NCBI GenBank assembly: GCA_037039685.1
Contig: JAWNGF010000007.1
Coordinates: forward strand, 558,001-622,000
DNA: 64,000 bases
Origin: Ceratobasidium sp. AG-K
Lineage: Eukaryota; Basidiomycota; Agaricomycetes; Cantharellales; Ceratobasidiaceae
Direction of reading: 5' to 3'
The stretch's first letter is position 1; each line of letters starts with the position of its first letter. Below, one piece after another: positions 40,601-50,251 of this stretch. The notes beneath the pieces are model-generated. The model was not told where the DNA came from. It made no database searches and saw only the letters and a program-made list of their open reading frames with translations. The position numbers were made by a program, and so were the translations under genes.

Positions 40601-41548
40601 CAGGAAGGAGATCTAGTATGGCTGTGGGGAAGGAACATCCAGACAGAAAGACCGTCAAAGAAACTGGATAACAGAAAGCATGGGCCATTTGTTGTGAAGC
40701 GGAAGGTTGGATCACACGCTTACGAGCTGACTTTACTGGCAACAATGAGAGTGCACCCTGTCTTCCACATTGACTTGCTCAGCCCTTACAAGGAAGACAC
40801 AGAATTCAGACAAAACCAACCCCAACCACCACCAATCATAACAGAAGAAGGAGAGGAAGAATATGAAGTAGAAAGGATCCTGGACTGGAAAGAGACAAAG
40901 GATGGTCTGTTTTACAGGGTCAGATGGAAGGGGTACGGAAGCAAAGAAGACATGGAACAAAGGGCGGAAGATTTTGGTCACCTTTCAAAGATCATCAAGG
41001 ACTTTCTACGACAACACCCCGAGGCTCCCATGCCATCCAACTACGTCCCAGGGAAGATAAAAGGCAGAGGGGGCGCAACTGATAGTGATATCTGCAAAAC
41101 TTGCTCATACTTGTCCTCCAACCACAATCTACTCGCTCTGAACCTTTTCTGCCACTCACAATGCCTGCTGTCACCCACTCAACTATTGCCAACAACCTCA
41201 TCCGCGTTCTTGAAGGACCGGCCTTCCAAACGGCATGCATCCTGGACTCAGGAGCAGCCCTCTACGTATTCAAACGGTCTCAACAAGGCCCTGGACGCAT
41301 GCAATTCCGTGCGTTGGACGACGTGCTCCACTCAGACCTGGGGGAATTCCAATGGGTGGGAAAAAAATGGCCAACATGAATGCAATTGCAGCGGAAGGAC
41401 ATATTTGTCTGCAGAGGATGCACTACCTTTCAAGTCTCTGAGGTCGTGCTGTTGTCCACCCACATGCTCGGGGTGGTGGAATGGGGCCAGGAAGGGGCCT
41501 ACAGCAGCGAATGGGTCCCAGGATATGAAGGGAGGCCACCATCCCTGA
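37658..41548 (+). pseudogene. Element E pol, five in-frame TGA codons before the integrase core
   Basis: Same order as A's Pol: protease (LIDLGASKNF, where catalytic DSG has become DLG), RT with YIDN instead of YIDD, RNase H, integrase and chromodomain. TGA codons at 37880, 38081, 38984, 39653 and 39800; other family members have Arg or Gln codons there. The 39815-41548 part with integrase core (DQGTTFNS, IMERINQ) and chromodomain is open. The element is dead for pol. Confidence 0.9.
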
Positions 41549-41842
41549 GACCCCAATGGAACAACACATGGGACACAAACTTTGAGAAGGACCTGGCGGA
41601 TTGGAGGATGGAGAGGGGGCGCTACCAGAGGGAGAAATTTGAGTGGAAACCATACTGGTGGCAGGAGAAGGATGCGGATGTGTCGCAATGGAAGGAGGTA
41701 GAGGGGGATGTGCGCACATGGGATAAGGACTTTGTGGAACTACAGGAGAGGGTCTTGGACTAGTCAAAGGAGGACTGGACAAAGGAGGAGACATGGGAAG
41801 AATGGGAAAAGTTCTCGGACAAACCAGGTAATACTGTGTTCA
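41161..41842 (+). pseudogene. Element E ORF3, first part, split by element F
   Basis: ATG 41161 (MPAVTHSTIANNL), same frame relation to pol as in A. Stops: TGA at 41377-41379 (WPT-stop where others have Arg) and TAG at 41761-41763 (TGG in others). It is cut at the F insertion after GNTVF and resumes at 49776. Confidence 0.8.
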
Positions 41843-42339
41843 TGTCGCAACCTGCTAATGCCTATGGTTGACGACCGCTAATGGCCTTTGAGATGTGGAA
41901 CAATATGTGATAAGTCTTCTAAGACTCTATCACTAAGGTGGACAAACGCTAGTCTTGTCAGTACAAGTCACTAGCTCCTAAGTCCAAGTGGCTGCGCTGA
42001 AGGCTAAGTAGCCAAGTGCCTCTGATCACACTGCAGGGAGAGTTGACGAGGCGAAGCAAGCTGGGGATGACCATGCTTGCAAGCCAGTATATATACTCAG
42101 AAAACAAGTGAGTCATAGTAAGTACACGAGTCACAGGTCTGAGTCAAAGTCCGAGTCATAAAGGGGGCTGCGCGGGCCAGCCAATAGAAAACAGCATGAG
42201 TCATATGACTCATGGTGACACATCATCCATACACCTTACTAAACAAGGGAGAGGGCACAGAGGAGAAGAAGGGCGCTTAAGGCGCCCGTGCAAGCCACGA
42301 GTCCGCAAACAGAGACAGACGGAGGGACGGGTCACGACA
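41843..42339 (-). repeat. Element F 3' LTR
   Basis: Lies downstream of F's genes on the minus strand. The polypurine tract GTGGGGGGG (about 42343-42351 on the minus strand) and CAA precede it. Reads the same as the 5' LTR throughout. Confidence 0.95.
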
Positions 42340-42379
42340 TTGCCCCCCCACAAAGGCGAGTGTAGTGGAGCGCACTCGC

Positions 42380-43519
42380 CTATTTGCGGGCGACCCATTC
42401 CTTCAGTTCCAACCACCCTACGCGTTCTGCCAGGGCATGCATGTCCGCTTCCAGGACCTCGTTCATACGGTCCCATTTCTCCTGGTAGAGGCGGTCGAGC
42501 TCCTCTTGGTGGAGTTGCTGCAGGCGCTCGAGTTCTGCTGCCTCTCGCTTGGACCATTGTTCTTGTCTGTGGTCCAGCCACTTGTCGAGCTGCTCGACTG
42601 ACCATGATCCGCACTGAACGAGGCGATAGGCCTCGAGGACGTTGGCGTCACATGGCATTCGGTCGCTTGGCGGGTGTGGATCCATTTTGGCAATGGCGTT
42701 GCCAACATCGGCGATGAGGGCCTCGACGTTTGCTCGTGCCTTGTCCCAGGTGGCCTCCCATTCTCGTTCGAGTTGTCCGGCTTCGGAGCTAGGAGGTGCA
42801 GCGGGGCCTTCGACGACTTCTTCCTTGACGTCTTCCATTGGCTGTCCTGCCAAGTTGACGTGTCCGCTTCCGTCGGCACCTTTTGACCAGTCGATGGTGT
42901 TGAAAGCGGGATTGTCTCTTGGGTAAGTGCAAGTGGGGATTGGTAGATGTTCAGACTCACAGTCCGTGGGCCATCCTGACTCGAAATCAGTGGCGCATGG
43001 GTGCCACCATAACCCTTCCTTGTCACGATGTCCACCATTGTCGAGGGCCCGGCGAGGGTCGTTTTCTCGCTTGAACCATTCGTCTCCCTCCCATTTGTAA
43101 CCGGTGTCCCGGTTCCAGGCGTCCTTGCTCTTGAGGACCACGTCGTGGACCGTGAGTCCAATGCAGCCGCGGCAGTGATAGTACTTGCTGCGGCCGATAT
43201 CTGTTGGATCGTAGGGTCGGGTATCTGGGTGACTGACCCAGAGCAGGGAACCGAGTCGGGGGATAATGAGGGACTTGCGTTCCTCATCCCACTTGATGGT
43301 TGCTCGTTCTTGCAGGGGTACGTACCCAAGCTGGACGCCTGGTTCGAGTTGCTCGGCCAGGGCTTTGGCCTCATTGAGGGACCAGGGAGCAGTATCCCTG
43401 TTGTTGATGGCGTACTCGCCAGTTCCAGCGAGCATGAGGGCTTTTTTGTAGGCCCTAGCTTTCTTGTACTCCGAGGACTTGGAGCAGGAGGCGGAGGAGA
43501 TGGTGCGGTAGGCAGGCAT
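42380..43519 (-). CDS. Element F ORF3: 379-residue accessory protein overlapping pol
   Basis: ATG at 43517-43519, stop 42380-42382. It overlaps the pol 3' end by 1057 nt in the -1 frame relative to pol. N-terminal basic helix (SEYKKARAYKKALMLAG), then WSLNEAKALAEQLEPGVQL, a short Cys motif YYHCRGCIGLTVHDVVL (about 115) shared with family-1 ORF3 (YVCRGCAAFQVSEVVL), a Trp-rich middle, FNTIDWSKG, and a C-terminal coiled coil (REAAELERLQQLHQEELDRL). Copy G keeps the same protein broken by one frameshift. Length and composition suggest a real protein; function unknown. Confidence 0.8.
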   Translation of the reverse strand: MPAYRTISSASCSKSSEYKKARAYKKALMLAGTGEYAINNRDTAPWSLNEAKALAEQLEPGVQLGYVPLQERATIKWDEERKSLIIPRLGSLLWVSHPDTRPYDPTDIGRSKYYHCRGCIGLTVHDVVLKSKDAWNRDTGYKWEGDEWFKRENDPRRALDNGGHRDKEGLWWHPCATDFESGWPTDCESEHLPIPTCTYPRDNPAFNTIDWSKGADGSGHVNLAGQPMEDVKEEVVEGPAAPPSSEAGQLEREWEATWDKARANVEALIADVGNAIAKMDPHPPSDRMPCDANVLEAYRLVQCGSWSVEQLDKWLDHRQEQWSKREAAELERLQQLHQEELDRLYQEKWDRMNEVLEADMHALAERVGWLELKEWVARK

Positions 43520-46500
43520 TCTTGTTTGGGGAAAAGGTTTGTGAGAGGGGAAGTGGCTTGTAGAGTGTCAGTGGTAGCTGGCTGAAAAGCTGGAGTGGTG
43601 ATTTCTGCGGCTTTCCCTCTCGTCCTTTTGTACTCTGGGGGAGTGAAATTCGGAGGGAGCGGGCCGTTGGGAAAGTCCTTCTGGAACTTTCTCATGACAT
43701 GAGTCAGTCCGGCAAAGTTCTCCGCCGGTTCTTCTGTATCTTCCAGGGGGCTGTAACCCTTCCATCTGATGCGGTATTTCAGCCCATCAGGGTCTTGGTG
43801 CCAATCCACAACTTTTTCTACTTCGTATTCTTCCTCTCCTTCCTCAGTGATGACTGGTGGAGGTCGGGGTTGATTTCGTTGGAAATCTAGGTCTTCAGTA
43901 TAGGGGGTCAACATGTTTCCATGGAAAACGTTGTGGATGCGCATGGATCTTGGAAGATCAAGTTGGTAAGCGTGTGAAGAGATCTGTTTCTTCACAACAA
44001 AGGGACCTGTTTTCTTGTCGTCGAGCTTCTTGCTTGGGCGTCTTGTGGTAATGTTGGTAGTCAGGAGCCACACGTTGTCTCCTTCCTTGTATTGTGTTTT
44101 TGGGGTCTCTTCCCTTGACTGATGATATTCCATCAGAGCTCTTGTTTCCTCCCATACTTCTTCCATATCCCTTGTCCACTTGTCTCCTTCTGGGGAGCGA
44201 GTCACGTAGTCCTCAATAGACCATTTGGGAGTCATACCATAGATGACCTCAAAGGGGGATTTGTTTGTGACTCGGTTCTTGTGATTGTTGTGGCAAAATT
44301 CCGCGATGGGTAGCCATCTAGCCCAGTCATCCTGCTTGTAATTTCCAAAGATGCGTATCCATCCTTCTAGCCACTGGTTTGTTCTTTCTACCAGGCCATC
44401 AGTTTCAGGGTGGAAGGCGGTAGAAAAAGTCCCTTGGATTCCCAGCCGCTTGTAGACAGCTTCCAAGAAGTGTGATTTGAAGGTGGTTCCTCTATCTGAC
44501 ACGGTGGATTTGGGGAACCCATGAAGGCGCCATATCTCTTTCACGAAGATATCGGCTAGCTCCTCTGAGTTTGTGGATTCCTTGCAGGGGATGAAGTGTG
44601 CCATTCTGGAAAAGCGGTCCATCACAACAAGGACACTATCGAACCCTTGTGATTTTGGCAATTTCACTATGAAATCATATGCGATGTTTTCCCAAGGTTT
44701 CTCCGGAATGGGCAAGGGTTTGAGTGGCAGGTGTCCTTTGCTCCCCTTCCCCCTTTGGCACGCTTCACAACTGTCAACGTACTTGTTGACTTGGGCCTTC
44801 ATACCTGGCCAGTAGTAGTTTCTAGAAATGAGTTCTAGAGTTCTGGCTTGTCCTTGGTGACCCGCAATGGGCGAATCATGGTAGAGTTTGAGAAGTTTCA
44901 GTTTGATGTCTTTTTCGTCAGGAACAACGATTCTCCCTTGGTACCAGAGGAGATCTTCATTCATTTCATAGTCCTTGAACTGCTTTCTCACAGAGGGTGG
45001 TAGGTCTTCCTTTCCTTTGGTGCTTTTGATCAGTGTTTCCAGGCTTTCATCCTCTTCCAGGGCTTCTTTGATCTCCGCGATGATGTTGTTGCTCATCAGG
45101 GCTGAAAATCCCTTGAAGTTTTCGGCGGAGATCATCACTTGTTCAGCGGAGGCAATATCGTTGTGATCGCTTCTTCTTGAGAGAATGTCCGGTTTTTCCG
45201 ACATCTTGCCAGGTCTATAGTGGATCTCAAAATTGTAGCTTGCCAGCATGAGAAGCCATCTGTTGTGTCGTCTGTTGAAGGTGCTGGCCTTCTGCCAGTA
45301 AGTAAGGTTCTTGTGGTCTGTGTAGATCACTATTGGTTCCCTTGTTCCTTCAAGGTGGATGCGCCAGTGTTGTAGTGCTTCTATGATAGCAAGAAGCTCC
45401 TTGTCATGTGTGTCGTAGTTCAGCTCTGCTTCCTTGAAGCTCCTTGAGAGGAACCCTACTGGGTGTAGGTATCCGTCCTTTTGTCGTTGGCTGAGTATAG
45501 CTCCCATTGCAACCCCTGAGGCATCTGTTTCGAGGAAGTATTGTTTTGATTCGTCAGGATGTGCCAGTACTGGCTCCTTTGAAATGACATCTTTCAGGGA
45601 ATCAAAGGCTTCTTGGTGTTCGGAATTCCATTCCCACTTCCTGTCCTTTCTTGTCAATTGGGTCAGGGGTTTGACAATTGAAGAGAAGGCCACCACGAAT
45701 CTTCTATAGAAGTTGCAGAAGCCAATGAACGCCTGTAGTTGTTTCACGGTTTTTGGGGTAGGCCATTCTTGGATAGTTTTGATCTTGTCCTTGTTCATGG
45801 AAATGCCGTTTTCATCGACGACAAACCCGACCCAGTCGGCCCTTTTTCCATAGAAGGTACATTTCTTCAGATTTCCAAAGAGGTTGTTCTTCCTCAGTCT
45901 TTGCAAAACTTCCTTGATATCGATGGTGTGCTGATCTCTTCCTCGGGAAATAATAAGGATGTCGTCGATGTAGATCACAATCTTCACTCCAATCATGTCC
46001 CTGAAGATGTGGTCCATCATTCTTTGGAAAGTAGATGGTGCATTCTTGAGGCCAAAGGCCATCACGGTGTACTCGAAAAGTCCTTCTGAGGTGATGAATG
46101 CCGTTTTCCACTCGTCACCTTCTCTGATTCTGACGTTCCAGAAGCCGTTCTTCAGGTCAAGAGAGGTAATGAAAAGTTCTTCTTCTGAACTTTCTCCTGT
46201 TCTTTTGAAAATCTCTAGGAGTTGTTCAAGAAGTGGAATCGGATATCGGTCCGGAACTGTTTCTTCATTTGCTCCTCTGTAGTCAACAACAGGACGTAGG
46301 TCAGGGATGGTCTGTCCTTCCTTCAGGGCTTTCTTGACGAAGAAAAGGCTTGCGGCTAGAGGAGATTTGCTGGGTCTGATACGTCCTGAGCGGAGTTCAT
46401 TCTTGATGTATTCCTTCGTTGCTTCTCTTTCCCTTGGTGAAAGAGGGTAGGCCTTTTTTGGTTTTGGAAGCCGATTGTTGTCATAGAAATCGATTCTACA

Positions 46501-47028
46501 ATCCCATTCTCTGTGTTCCGGGAGCTTGTCGTATTTTTCTTCGTCGAAGACGTCCTTGAATTCTTCAAGTTCCTTTGGCAGTTCCTGGAGGAGTCCTGCC
46601 TTGGCAATCAGGGGGTTTTCTGTCTTCCATTTGATAGTAAAGGGGGACCATGATATTTCAGGGTTGGTTTCCTTCAGCCATGGCATTCCCAAAATCATGG
46701 GTTGTGTGCCAGTATTCATGACATAGAATTTTTGGAAAAAAGTTCTTCCTTCCAGATCAAACTTCAGTTTGCACCTGAATTGGATCTGATCCTTTTGTGT
46801 TTTTCCATCGATAGTTTCAATGCTTCTGGGAGTTTGTAATTTGGTCAAAGGGATGTTGTTTTCTTTGGCAAATCTCAGGTCGATAAAGTTTCTGGAAGAG
46901 CCGGAGTCGATGAGAGTTGAGATTTTTTCCGTGATTCCCTCTGCAGTTGTGTATACCATGGGTGTTTCATTTGTGGCCTTGCAATAGTATACATTTCTCA
47001 GAGGGGATATCGGGGCATCCTCACACAC
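42463..47028 (-). CDS. pol: Element F Pol: protease, RT, RNase H, integrase, chromodomain
   Basis: 1521 open codons, entered from gag by a -1 shift; the first start-like codon is GTG. Protease LIDSGSSRNF (about 38), RT VIYIDDILIIS (about 350), RNase H ETDASGVAMGAIL, integrase zinc finger (YHDSPIAGHQ then CEACQR), D,D,E core (AYDFIVKLP, SDRGTTFKS, LVERTNQ), GPF module and chromodomain (EYEVEKVVDWHQ to RIRWKGYSPLEDTE). After the chromodomain about 350 codons are Ser/Thr/Pro-rich and coincide with ORF3 in another frame. That tail is probably not a domain. All catalytic residues present. Confidence 0.95.
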   Translation of the reverse strand: MCEDAPISPLRNVYYCKATNETPMVYTTAEGITEKISTLIDSGSSRNFIDLRFAKENNIPLTKLQTPRSIETIDGKTQKDQIQFRCKLKFDLEGRTFFQKFYVMNTGTQPMILGMPWLKETNPEISWSPFTIKWKTENPLIAKAGLLQELPKELEEFKDVFDEEKYDKLPEHREWDCRIDFYDNNRLPKPKKAYPLSPREREATKEYIKNELRSGRIRPSKSPLAASLFFVKKALKEGQTIPDLRPVVDYRGANEETVPDRYPIPLLEQLLEIFKRTGESSEEELFITSLDLKNGFWNVRIREGDEWKTAFITSEGLFEYTVMAFGLKNAPSTFQRMMDHIFRDMIGVKIVIYIDDILIISRGRDQHTIDIKEVLQRLRKNNLFGNLKKCTFYGKRADWVGFVVDENGISMNKDKIKTIQEWPTPKTVKQLQAFIGFCNFYRRFVVAFSSIVKPLTQLTRKDRKWEWNSEHQEAFDSLKDVISKEPVLAHPDESKQYFLETDASGVAMGAILSQRQKDGYLHPVGFLSRSFKEAELNYDTHDKELLAIIEALQHWRIHLEGTREPIVIYTDHKNLTYWQKASTFNRRHNRWLLMLASYNFEIHYRPGKMSEKPDILSRRSDHNDIASAEQVMISAENFKGFSALMSNNIIAEIKEALEEDESLETLIKSTKGKEDLPPSVRKQFKDYEMNEDLLWYQGRIVVPDEKDIKLKLLKLYHDSPIAGHQGQARTLELISRNYYWPGMKAQVNKYVDSCEACQRGKGSKGHLPLKPLPIPEKPWENIAYDFIVKLPKSQGFDSVLVVMDRFSRMAHFIPCKESTNSEELADIFVKEIWRLHGFPKSTVSDRGTTFKSHFLEAVYKRLGIQGTFSTAFHPETDGLVERTNQWLEGWIRIFGNYKQDDWARWLPIAEFCHNNHKNRVTNKSPFEVIYGMTPKWSIEDYVTRSPEGDKWTRDMEEVWEETRALMEYHQSREETPKTQYKEGDNVWLLTTNITTRRPSKKLDDKKTGPFVVKKQISSHAYQLDLPRSMRIHNVFHGNMLTPYTEDLDFQRNQPRPPPVITEEGEEEYEVEKVVDWHQDPDGLKYRIRWKGYSPLEDTEEPAENFAGLTHVMRKFQKDFPNGPLPPNFTPPEYKRTRGKAAEITTPAFQPATTDTLQATSPLTNLFPKQECLPTAPSPPPPAPSPRSTRKLGPTKKPSCSLELASTPSTTGILLPGPSMRPKPWPSNSNQASSLGTYPCKNEQPSSGMRNASPSLSPDSVPCSGSVTQIPDPTIQQISAAASTITAAAALDSRSTTWSSRARTPGTGTPVTNGRETNGSSEKTTLAGPSTMVDIVTRKGYGGTHAPLISSQDGPRTVSLNIYQSPLALTQETIPLSTPSTGQKVPTEADTSTWQDSQWKTSRKKSSKAPLHLLAPKPDNSNENGRPPGTRHEQTSRPSSPMLATPLPKWIHTRQATECHVTPTSSRPIASFSADHGQSSSSTSGWTTDKNNGPSERQQNSSACSNSTKRSSTASTRRNGTV

Positions 47029-47045
47029 GGTGGAGAGATGCCCAT

Positions 47046-49217
47046 CTAGTTTTCCAACTCGGAATCAGTGGATCCGTTGTCATTCACTTTCTCAACTTTG
47101 AGTTCAGCGGCTTTTCCTTTCACAGGTTTCTTCCCCTTGTCCTTGTAGGTCCACTCCTTTGTGCAGTCAGCAAGATTGTGACCTGCCTCCCCACATTTGA
47201 TGCAGAGGTTGTTTTCCCTTCGGCGTTTCTTTTCTTCCTTCGGGACTAGATCCCCCTTGATTTTCTGGGTCTTGGAACCTTCTGCTTGAACTGGTTGTTC
47301 GTTTTTCTTCCTTGTGCTAACTGGATTGGTCAGTTTGTTGATTTCCTCCGCTTGCAGGGCGATATTGATCCATCCCTCAAGATCTCGTTGTTGGGCTCCT
47401 GTTCTATCCCTAAGTTCTTCACGAACGAGTTCTGCTTTGATGAGGCGGTTCAGGCCTTGTCTGAATCGTGCCGCTAGGGCCGCATCGTTCCAGTCGAGTT
47501 CCTGGGAAAGAAGTCGGAAGTCTGATACATATTCAGATACGCTCTTGTTTTGGTAGAGTCGTTGGATCCCTTGTTCAGCTTGAACCTTTTTGCTGGGATC
47601 GCTCCATTGCCTGTTGTAAGCTTCTTGAAAAGCTTCCCATGAATCTAGCCAGGGGTGGTCTAGATTGTCGTTGTACCTATTGAGAACCGGCTGTGCCCAG
47701 TTTCCAGCAGGACCTTCTGCCATGTTCATCAATACTGCTATAATGCGTCGTTCATCCGTGTCATACTGGGTAGGGTTCAATCGGAAGTAAGCTTTCATTC
47801 TTGCAAGGAAGGTTTCGGCTGCTGTTCCCCTGGATCCTTCAAAAGCTTTTGGCATTTTGATGCGTGGTCCTGAGTTTCCTCCGTTGCCTCCTTGGTTCGT
47901 TTGGAAGATAAAGGTTCTTCCTTCGTCCCTGATTTGATACCCGGATTGCCCTTGTACCTCGAATGAGGGTGATCGTCGTCCTTGTGGCGGAAGATGAGGG
48001 GCTGCCTCTCTTCGTTGAGGAACATCAAGGGATGTTCGTCGTGACTCCTCCCTTCGATGTTCAGATTCTACCTGGGCATCGACCCCAATCTGTTCAAGAA
48101 GGTCAAATGTCTCCCTTGTTTGTAGGCGAACTTCTTGCATCCTAGTGGTTTGGTCTTGGAAACCGTCGGTGACTTCTTCATCAATTCTTCCAAGAGTGAT
48201 GGTCATATTTCTCATTCCTTCTGCCATTCTGCCAAGGGTCTCTTCAATGCGTGTAATACGCTGAGTTTGTCCCTGTAAGGTTTGGTTCATCAGGAGATCG
48301 AAATTGTTCAATCTGTTGTTGATTTGTTCGGAATTCTCAACCGATTGTGCGAAAACTTCAAGGATTCTCTGTTGAACTTGATCAACGTTCCTCAGCCTTT
48401 CATAGAAAGTGTTGACTCCGTCTTCCGTTCTAGAGGCAATGCGCTCAATTCGCTGCATCATGTTTGTCGTGTCTTGGGTTTGCAGATCCCATCGTTGTTC
48501 CAAACCTTCAATTCTGAGGGCTTGGACTGCATTCTCCTGTTGATATTGGATTTGAAGGGTGTTGAAGATCCTTTCCAGGGCTTGGATTGGGTTCCCCTCC
48601 ATATTTCCCAACAGTCGTTCTTGTCTCAGTCCTTCGTCCTGTGGAATTGACTCAACGCTTCCCTGTGATTGGAAGGTTGATGGCACGCTCAGGGCACTGT
48701 GAGTCCTGGGAGCTTCTACTAGTGGTGGCATGGACGCAGGAGTGGCTATTGGAGGTGGAAATTGCATTCCGAAGTCGGGAAATGCTAAAGGGCGTCTAGT
48801 CCCTGTTGTTCCGGTGTTTGATGGTCCCGGGGTTGCATTTCTAAGCGGTCCTGGTATCCTAATCACGCGCACAGCTCTAGGGCTAATCATATTTTCCTCA
48901 TGGAGAGTAACGACTGGAGCTGCTGGTGGTGGCGTGTTGATTGGATTTTCAACTATTCGAACTGTTGGTGAGGTGGACCCTTGCTCGTTTGAAGTCCTGG
49001 TTTCTTCTTGAGTTCCTGATGTTTCGATAATGTTGCCGATTCCTCCTGGGACGCTGGTGGAAGGGGGTCTTGATGCGCGGCTGCCACTTCTAAGTGGTGC
49101 CGTCCAATCACCTGCCCGTTCCCTTGCTCCTCTTGAGGGGTTCGATCGGATTTCGACTATTGTTGCTATTGGAGCCTCGCTCCTTTGAGACGCTGCACTT
49201 GAGGATCGATTGTCCAT
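47046..49217 (-). CDS. gag: Element F Gag
   Basis: ATG at 49215-49217, 723 residues. Pro/Thr-rich N-terminus, a coiled-coil-rich middle (about 230-385, heptad-like QVQQRILEVFAQSVENSEQI), capsid-like domain (RMKAYFRLNPTQYDTDERR, WLDSWEAFQEAYNRQW, about 475-600) and a zinc knuckle CIKCGEAGHNLADC (about 670). The stop is immediately preceded by GGAAAAC, the likely frameshift site. Confidence 0.93.
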   Translation of the reverse strand: MDNRSSSAASQRSEAPIATIVEIRSNPSRGARERAGDWTAPLRSGSRASRPPSTSVPGGIGNIIETSGTQEETRTSNEQGSTSPTVRIVENPINTPPPAAPVVTLHEENMISPRAVRVIRIPGPLRNATPGPSNTGTTGTRRPLAFPDFGMQFPPPIATPASMPPLVEAPRTHSALSVPSTFQSQGSVESIPQDEGLRQERLLGNMEGNPIQALERIFNTLQIQYQQENAVQALRIEGLEQRWDLQTQDTTNMMQRIERIASRTEDGVNTFYERLRNVDQVQQRILEVFAQSVENSEQINNRLNNFDLLMNQTLQGQTQRITRIEETLGRMAEGMRNMTITLGRIDEEVTDGFQDQTTRMQEVRLQTRETFDLLEQIGVDAQVESEHRREESRRTSLDVPQRREAAPHLPPQGRRSPSFEVQGQSGYQIRDEGRTFIFQTNQGGNGGNSGPRIKMPKAFEGSRGTAAETFLARMKAYFRLNPTQYDTDERRIIAVLMNMAEGPAGNWAQPVLNRYNDNLDHPWLDSWEAFQEAYNRQWSDPSKKVQAEQGIQRLYQNKSVSEYVSDFRLLSQELDWNDAALAARFRQGLNRLIKAELVREELRDRTGAQQRDLEGWINIALQAEEINKLTNPVSTRKKNEQPVQAEGSKTQKIKGDLVPKEEKKRRRENNLCIKCGEAGHNLADCTKEWTYKDKGKKPVKGKAAELKVEKVNDNGSTDSELEN
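47049..47055 (-). other. Candidate -1 frameshift site GGAAAAC, element F
   Basis: In the gag frame G-GAA-AAC is followed directly by TAG. A -1 shift reads on through KLDGHLSTVCEDAP into the protease. The GGA+YYY+Z form is non-canonical but parallels GGATTTT at the B gag stop. Confidence 0.45.
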
Positions 49218-49259
49218 GTCGTCACGTGACCTTGCTTTCTCGTGGCTCAGCGTACTAAT

Positions 49260-49271
49260 AGCTTGCTTCGC
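49260..49271 (-). promoter_or_regulatory. Self-priming primer-binding site of element F
   Basis: GCGAAGCAAGCT, two bases after the LTR end on the minus strand, is the exact complement of AGCTTGCTTCGC at 49493-49482, which lies about 34 bp after the TATA block. G has GCAAAGCAAGCT (63088-63077) and the matching AGCTTGCTTTGC in its LTR (63310-63299), so pairing is kept. Confidence 0.75.
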
Positions 49272-49273
49272 AA

Positions 49274-49770
49274 TGTCGCAACCTGCTAATGCCTATGGTT
49301 GACGACCGCTAATGGCCTTTGAGATGTGGAACAATATGTGATAAGTCTTCTAAGACTCTATCACTAAGGTGGACAAACGCTAGTCTTGTCAGTACAAGTC
49401 ACTAGCTCCTAAGTCCAAGTGGCTGCGCTGAAGGCTAAGTAGCCAAGTGCCTCTGATCACACTGCAGGGAGAGTTGACGAGGCGAAGCAAGCTGGGGATG
49501 ACCATGCTTGCAAGCCAGTATATATACTCAGAAAACAAGTGAGTCATAGTAAGTACACGAGTCACAGGTCTGAGTCAAAGTCCGAGTCATAAAGGGGGCT
49601 GCGCGGGCCAGCCAATAGAAAACAGCATGAGTCATATGACTCATGGTGACACATCATCCATACACCTTACTAAACAAGGGAGAGGGCACAGAGGAGAAGA
49701 AGGGCGCTTAAGGCGCCCGTGCAAGCCACGAGTCCGCAAACAGAGACAGACGGAGGGACGGGTCACGACA
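49274..49770 (-). repeat. Element F 5' LTR
   Basis: Minus-strand LTR starting TGTCGTGACCC at 49770 and ending GGTTGCGACA at 49274, 497 bp. It holds the promoter and the predicted transcript start at 49493. Confidence 0.95.
49518..49643 (-). promoter_or_regulatory. Element F LTR promoter with TGASTCA cluster
   Basis: TATA block GTATATATAC at 49518-49527. Upstream (higher coordinates) are TGAGTCA/TGACTCA at 49540-49546, 49571-49577, 49628-49634 and 49637-49643, plus two CGAGTCA near 49558 and 49583. The same motif type marks the unrelated family-1 and B LTRs. Confidence 0.6.
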
Positions 49771-49858
49771 GTTCAACCCAATTGACTTGACCATCAAGGA
49801 GGACGAGGGGTTTGAAGAACACATGCTCACCAAGATCAAGCATTGCAAGATCCAATGA
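49771..49858 (+). pseudogene. Element E ORF3, C-terminal tail
   Basis: After F's second TSD copy the E ORF3 resumes NPIDLTIKEDEGFEEHM and ends at TGA 49856-49858. The polypurine tract TTAAGGGGGAG (49888-49898) follows, then the E 3' LTR. Confidence 0.8.
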
Positions 49859-49900
49859 AGTCCATCCAGGTCCCCTAGATGGACTCTTAAGGGGGAGTAA

Positions 49901-50251
49901 CGTCATGAGCTAGCCCACTCCATTGGACTTGTCTTGCGCCTTGCCCTCCTGTTCTCTCTTTTGTTGTTCTGTTTGTGTGTTGTTTGTCTTTTCCTGTGCC
50001 GCATTGCCACGTCCTTGTGGTTATTCTGTTACATTGTGTAATGCGGCTGTTCTTTGTATGAGTCATGACTGCCCATGCAGCATGACTCACTTGGACACTC
50101 CTGACTGGCTTGCTTGTGTGACTTGTGTGGCTGCGTCCTGTATGACTTGGCCTGTTTCTGAATATATATAGAGGACCAACAAGCCTGGTAACCCCAGCTT
50201 GTTTTCTCTTGTCAAAACACCCCCTTTGAGTGACACTTAGAACCACCCCTA
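49901..50251 (+). repeat. Element E 3' LTR, first part
   Basis: Begins CGTCATGAGC, with the expected first T changed to C. More diverged than other family-1 LTRs (e.g. TTGCGCCTTGCCCTCC). Interrupted by D; 50247-50251 (CCCTA) is D's TSD. Confidence 0.88.

Larger units (their letters stand above)
41843..49770 (-). mobile_element. Element F: intact family-2 chromodomain Gypsy, 7928 bp
   Basis: LTRs 41843-42339 and 49274-49770 (497 bp, apparently identical), TSD GTTCA at 41838-41842 and 49771-49775. On the minus strand: self-primer site, gag, pol in the -1 frame, overlapping ORF3, polypurine tract, LTR. No stop or frameshift in any of the three ORFs. The best candidate here for a presently active autonomous element. 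Confidence 0.95.

Noticed and set aside
42196..42717. Plus-strand ORF of 173 codons across the F LTR and ORF3
   Set aside because: Antisense shadow of ORF3 extending into the LTR; Arg/Pro-rich, no domain.
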